Origin: UBA8514 sp034933685
GTDB taxonomy: Bacteria; Bacillota; Clostridia; Lachnospirales; Anaerotignaceae
Direction of reading: 5' to 3'
DNA: 64,000 bases
Assembly (NCBI GenBank): GCA_034933685.1
Contig: JAYFNB010000025.1
Location: 55,745-119,744 of the forward strand
Both the position numbers and the translations under genes were made by a program. Shown piece by piece: positions 61,369 through 64,000 of the stretch. Below the pieces are notes generated by a model. It ran no database searches, had not been told where the DNA came from, and was given only the letters and a program-made list of their open reading frames with translations. Numbering within the stretch: the first letter of the stretch is position 1; the number at the start of each line of letters is the position of its first letter.

Positions 61369-63324
61369 TTATGACACGTATGTTTCGACTTTACTGACTG
61401 CATTGAACGATAAGTGAGAACCGATTCGACCTCCGAGATGTTCTTCGGCTATTTCACCATCGGCATCTTTGATAAAGATAATAACCTGCTCGGCAATTTT
61501 GGGTAGAACATCGCAGACAGTTTGAATGCGGGTCTTGTCGAACGCAGAGAGTGGCGCATCCATAACAAGCGGGTATGGCTCTGATACTAATAAGCCACCA
61601 TCGTCGTTTTGGCTATCTCTTGCCATTTGAATGACACCAGCAATGAATGCAAAAATGATAGAAATATTCTGCGCCGTAGATGTTTCGGAGGAACCGCCTA
61701 TTTCGTTCAGAACAACCTCAACATCATATTTACTGTTCAGCTTTAATGAGAACCCTTCTCCAAGAATATTATGGAAAATCTCATTTACCGTTTCTTCAAG
61801 TTTTTTGCGGACTTTTTCTTCTTCCTCAGCATATTTCAACCGCAGTGAATCATACATATACTGCGCATATGCCTTATAAACCATAATGCGGCGATTATGA
61901 TCATCTTTAAGAGCAAGAGTAGAAAGTTCTCCCTCCTTACGCTGCTTCTCTGATTCCTTAACACGCTTGTCGCCATTCAGCCCAAACTTTTCGTCATTCA
62001 GATTACGAAGCTGCGTTTTATAGCGCATTAAGTCAGCTTGCAATTTACCCACATCATCTAAGCCAAGAAGTTGATTATCAATTTCAATAATTTCTTGCTC
62101 AACATCGGCAAAGTCACTATCAAAAGAGCACACATCGGCATACTTTGCCTCGATAGATCCAAACATAGTTTCACAACTGCGAACTCTGTCACGGCACTTG
62201 TTTCTAAAATCATTTATTGAATCACCAATTGATTTTGGTGGCACATAATTAAATAGATTATTAAGCTCTGTATAAGCATCACTTCCGATACTCAGTTCTG
62301 TCCCGCAAATACAGCGTTTGCGTTCCAGTAAGCACTTAATGGTTTCATCCCTGACAAAAGGAACAGCTTTATCAAGCTTCCCTGCATCTTGCACCAACTG
62401 TAAACTGTCTTTCATCATTTTCTTTGCAAAATAGGCTGGAGCCTGTTTGAAAGTAGAAAGTAGTTCGCCAATGTTCCTTGATTTTGAAGCCATTAACGAC
62501 TCACGTCGCACCAATAGCTTTTTCTTATTTGCGGCAAGTTGTTCGCTTGCCTTGTTCTTCTCAATCAATGTTTGTAATTCGCCGATTTTCTCGGTTACGG
62601 GGATTTCTTCCTTTGCAATATCTTCAAGACGTTTCTCAATTTTCTCTATCTCTTTGTCCAACGCCTCGATTTGTTGATTATATTGCTCAATTTTGAGGTC
62701 GGCACCGGAATCAGGCTTATAACTGTTGATTGTTTTTTTCAAATGGTCGATAGCTGCAGTAAAGGCATCAAGTCCAAGCAAGCTTTTAACGGCTCTGGCA
62801 AACTCGGTACCTTTGCCTTGGCTCAGGTCATCACCCATATCTTTAATATTCTCACCATCAAAGAAGAAGTACCTTGCTAGTTCTTCAGGCAAAATCTCCT
62901 TTAACCGACCATCAAGTTGAGAAGGTTTAACATATTCTTGTTGTCCATTCTGTTTATACATGATAGTAAATGAACGCTGCCCCACACTTTCAACAGGTTT
63001 ATCGATTTTATCTGTCTTCTTATAATTCTGCTCACTGATTATGGTATACTCTGTGTTCTTGTGTATTAATGTAAGTTCTGCGCGCACCTTTTCTGTTTGC
63101 CCCGGTAGCATCTGAGAAGAAGTCGATTTGCATAGCAATATTTTATCTTTGAACGAGGTATCCCCGTACAGACACCAAGTAAACGCCTGAGCAAGCGTGG
63201 TTTTTCCTGTACCGTTATCGCCCATAATTACTGTGACATTTTGCACAGGGTCATCAGCAAAGGTTATAAATTGTTCGCCCTTGAACTGTCGAAAATCTTT
63301 TAACTTCAGCGATTTTAGTAGCAT
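61369..63324 (-). CDS. DndD/SbcC-like SMC-type ATPase
   Basis: 651 residues after AAGGAGGAGG. Walker A IMGDNGTGKTT (about 34-43) follows LKDFRQFKGEQFITF. Two coiled-coil arms (about 210-270 and 430-520) flank a partial zinc-hook RCICGTEL (about 335). The C-terminus has YPLVMDAPLSAFD as Walker B and VIIFIKDADGE. FFFDGENIKDMGDDL near 150 is typical of DndD and related enzymes. DndD works in DNA phosphorothioation; here no dndB, dndC or dndE is seen, and the partner is a helicase. Other roles in DNA-end sensing or anti-phage defence are likely. Confidence 0.82.
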   Translation of the reverse strand: MLLKSLKLKDFRQFKGEQFITFADDPVQNVTVIMGDNGTGKTTLAQAFTWCLYGDTSFKDKILLCKSTSSQMLPGQTEKVRAELTLIHKNTEYTIISEQNYKKTDKIDKPVESVGQRSFTIMYKQNGQQEYVKPSQLDGRLKEILPEELARYFFFDGENIKDMGDDLSQGKGTEFARAVKSLLGLDAFTAAIDHLKKTINSYKPDSGADLKIEQYNQQIEALDKEIEKIEKRLEDIAKEEIPVTEKIGELQTLIEKNKASEQLAANKKKLLVRRESLMASKSRNIGELLSTFKQAPAYFAKKMMKDSLQLVQDAGKLDKAVPFVRDETIKCLLERKRCICGTELSIGSDAYTELNNLFNYVPPKSIGDSINDFRNKCRDRVRSCETMFGSIEAKYADVCSFDSDFADVEQEIIEIDNQLLGLDDVGKLQADLMRYKTQLRNLNDEKFGLNGDKRVKESEKQRKEGELSTLALKDDHNRRIMVYKAYAQYMYDSLRLKYAEEEEKVRKKLEETVNEIFHNILGEGFSLKLNSKYDVEVVLNEIGGSSETSTAQNISIIFAFIAGVIQMARDSQNDDGGLLVSEPYPLVMDAPLSAFDKTRIQTVCDVLPKIAEQVIIFIKDADGEIAEEHLGGRIGSHLSFNAVSKVETYVS

Positions 63325-63500
63325 TGCTTTTCCTCCTCCTTGATGCGATCTTGAATGTCTGCTATCATCTTGACATCAGAGCGGGCTTTTGTCCTGACAT
63401 TTTCAGCTTCTTTTCGGATGAGCCAAGCCAGTATCTTTTCTGCTTTTTTTGTATCCACAGGGACACCATTCACCACTTGGACTCCTTCATTATTCGGCAT
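63315..63500 (-). CDS. Small helical protein between helicase and ATPase
   Basis: 61 residues from the ATG at 63500, after GAGGAGGA. The start PNNEGVQVVNGVPVDTKKAEKIL is followed by charged helix IRKEAENVRTKARSDVKMIADIQDRIKEEEKQ. It overlaps both neighbours by about 10 bases, showing translational coupling. Unknown function; possibly a bridge between helicase and ATPase. Confidence 0.65.
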   Translation of the reverse strand: MPNNEGVQVVNGVPVDTKKAEKILAWLIRKEAENVRTKARSDVKMIADIQDRIKEEEKQCY

Positions 63501-63900
63501 AGCTGTAATCCTCCTCAAACTCCAATTTGTAATCGTTAATTGAATAAGCTGCTTTTATCTCATCTATAACTTGTTCAGCTTCACCCATATTCATTGCAAT
63601 TTGCGAGAATTCAATGGCACGAGCAAGTTCATTTCGCACAAGGCTTAATTCCCGTCGTAATTCTTCATCTGTCAAGGAAGCAACCTCGTCAAGCGATCTG
63701 GGTAAAGCAAGAAAGTCGTAAATTTCGGCATGCTCTTTTCCTTTGTATAATCTAAGCACTCGTCCGCGTCTTTGTATGTACTCTTTAGGGTTAGTAGTGC
63801 TTGCCAAGATAAACGCTGTTTTTATTGCCGGTATGTTCACACCTTCGTCAAGACATTTTATTGTCAATGACGGTGATAAAATGTAAGAAAATAGCGGTTA
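63490..63900 (-). pseudogene. Superfamily 2 helicase C-terminal part, truncated near 63900
   Basis: KCLDEGVNIPAIKTAFILASTTNPKEYIQRRGRVLRLYKGKEHAEIYDFLALP carries helicase motifs V and VI (QRRGRVLR). Helical tail: EELRRELSLVRNELARAIEFSQIAMNM. Read upstream the frame holds SPSLT and hits a stop at 63898-63900; the first helicase domain (Walker A and B) is missing. The sequence after about 63870 is not helicase-like, and a plus-strand ribosome site and ATG start at 63975. An insertion probably cut the gene; the 5' half may lie beyond the window. Confidence 0.7.
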
Positions 63901-63974
63901 AATTTTGCAGTTTTATGGCGGCAGTAAAATAATCTATGCTACACTCAAAAAAACTTGTAGAGGAGTGTAGCGGA

Positions 63975-64000
63975 ATGAAAGGAAAATATTGGATGAGTAT
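63975..64000 (+). CDS. Start of a plus-strand gene (3' partial), possibly transposase
   Basis: GAGGAG lies at 63960-63965 and the ATG at 63975 begins M-KGKYWMS, running off the window. Placement inside a broken helicase suggests the first gene of an insertion sequence; nine residues are too few to assign. Confidence 0.35.

Noticed and set aside
61369..63324. Complete Dnd phosphorothioation system
   Set aside because: Only a DndD-like ATPase is present; the PAPS-reductase-like DndC, DndB and cysteine desulfurase are not seen.
1..64000. tRNA, rRNA, tmRNA genes and CRISPR arrays
   Set aside because: Read-through of the intergenic regions showed no cloverleaf T-loop patterns, rRNA motifs or regularly spaced short repeats; a covariance-model scan would be needed to exclude them fully.

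Overview
The window is AT-rich DNA from a strictly anaerobic, low-GC Firmicute, most likely a Clostridia/Lachnospirales-type bacterium. Evidence: strong AGGAGG-type ribosome sites, a CIRCE-controlled groESL pair, DAP dehydrogenase, LytR-CpsA-Psr and LtaS-type envelope genes, an SLH-domain surface protein, serine/threonine dehydratases and an oxygen-sensitive [NiFe] hydrogenase. Species assignment is inference; no rRNA or tRNA gene was seen.

Layout. 1-1523: two polysaccharide deacetylases. 1584-8108: promoter, structured leader, a SAM methyltransferase and a five-gene nickel/peptide-type ABC importer. 8833-11363: a BTAD (SARP/AfsR-like) regulator with a degenerate GGDEF-like tail, divergent from a DegV protein. 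11517-13617: CIRCE, groES, groEL. 14005-18138: serine/threonine catabolic operon (sdaAB, sdaAA, threonine ammonia-lyase, SLC1-type symporter) behind a promoter overlapped by a perfect palindrome. 18220-19002: IS200-type element with a mutated HUH motif. 19095-25814: envelope genes (LTA-synthase-like, two LCP ligases, long FtsA-like ATPase). 26104-27090: ddh. 27156-28875: IS3-family element with a -1 frameshift site. 28876-29973: fossil transposon DNA.

29974-38057 (minus strand) is a tightly packed [NiFe]-hydrogenase operon: maturation protease, a HypA-like protein lacking the zinc domain, hypF, hypC, hypD, hypE, a cytochrome-b5-like protein, small subunit, large subunit. There is no hypB and no conventional electron-transfer subunit, so the b5-like protein is the natural candidate redox partner. 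This is the most interesting module in the window.

38058-46400 is an accessory, decaying zone: MBL hydrolase, GrpB protein, fragments of a nucleotidyltransferase, IS3 transposases and a WYL regulator, a frameshifted Abi/HEPN protein, and a frameshifted HTH-ImmA/IrrE protein with its partner. 46439-51835 is a potassium module: KdpD/KdpE-like two-component system, a TPR protein, two TrkA-type proteins and TrkH. The second transcription unit carries direct repeats typical of OmpR/KdpE-family sites. 52307-57454 encodes a 1715-residue S-layer-like protein with near-identical internal repeats. 58418-59544 holds tails of two large serine recombinases, suggesting the scar of an integrative element. 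59735-63900 is a defence-like operon: truncated helicase, small coiled protein, DndD-like SMC ATPase, unknown protein and a complete sigma-70-type factor. The helicase is cut off near 63900, where a plus-strand gene begins, probably a mobile element running out of the window.
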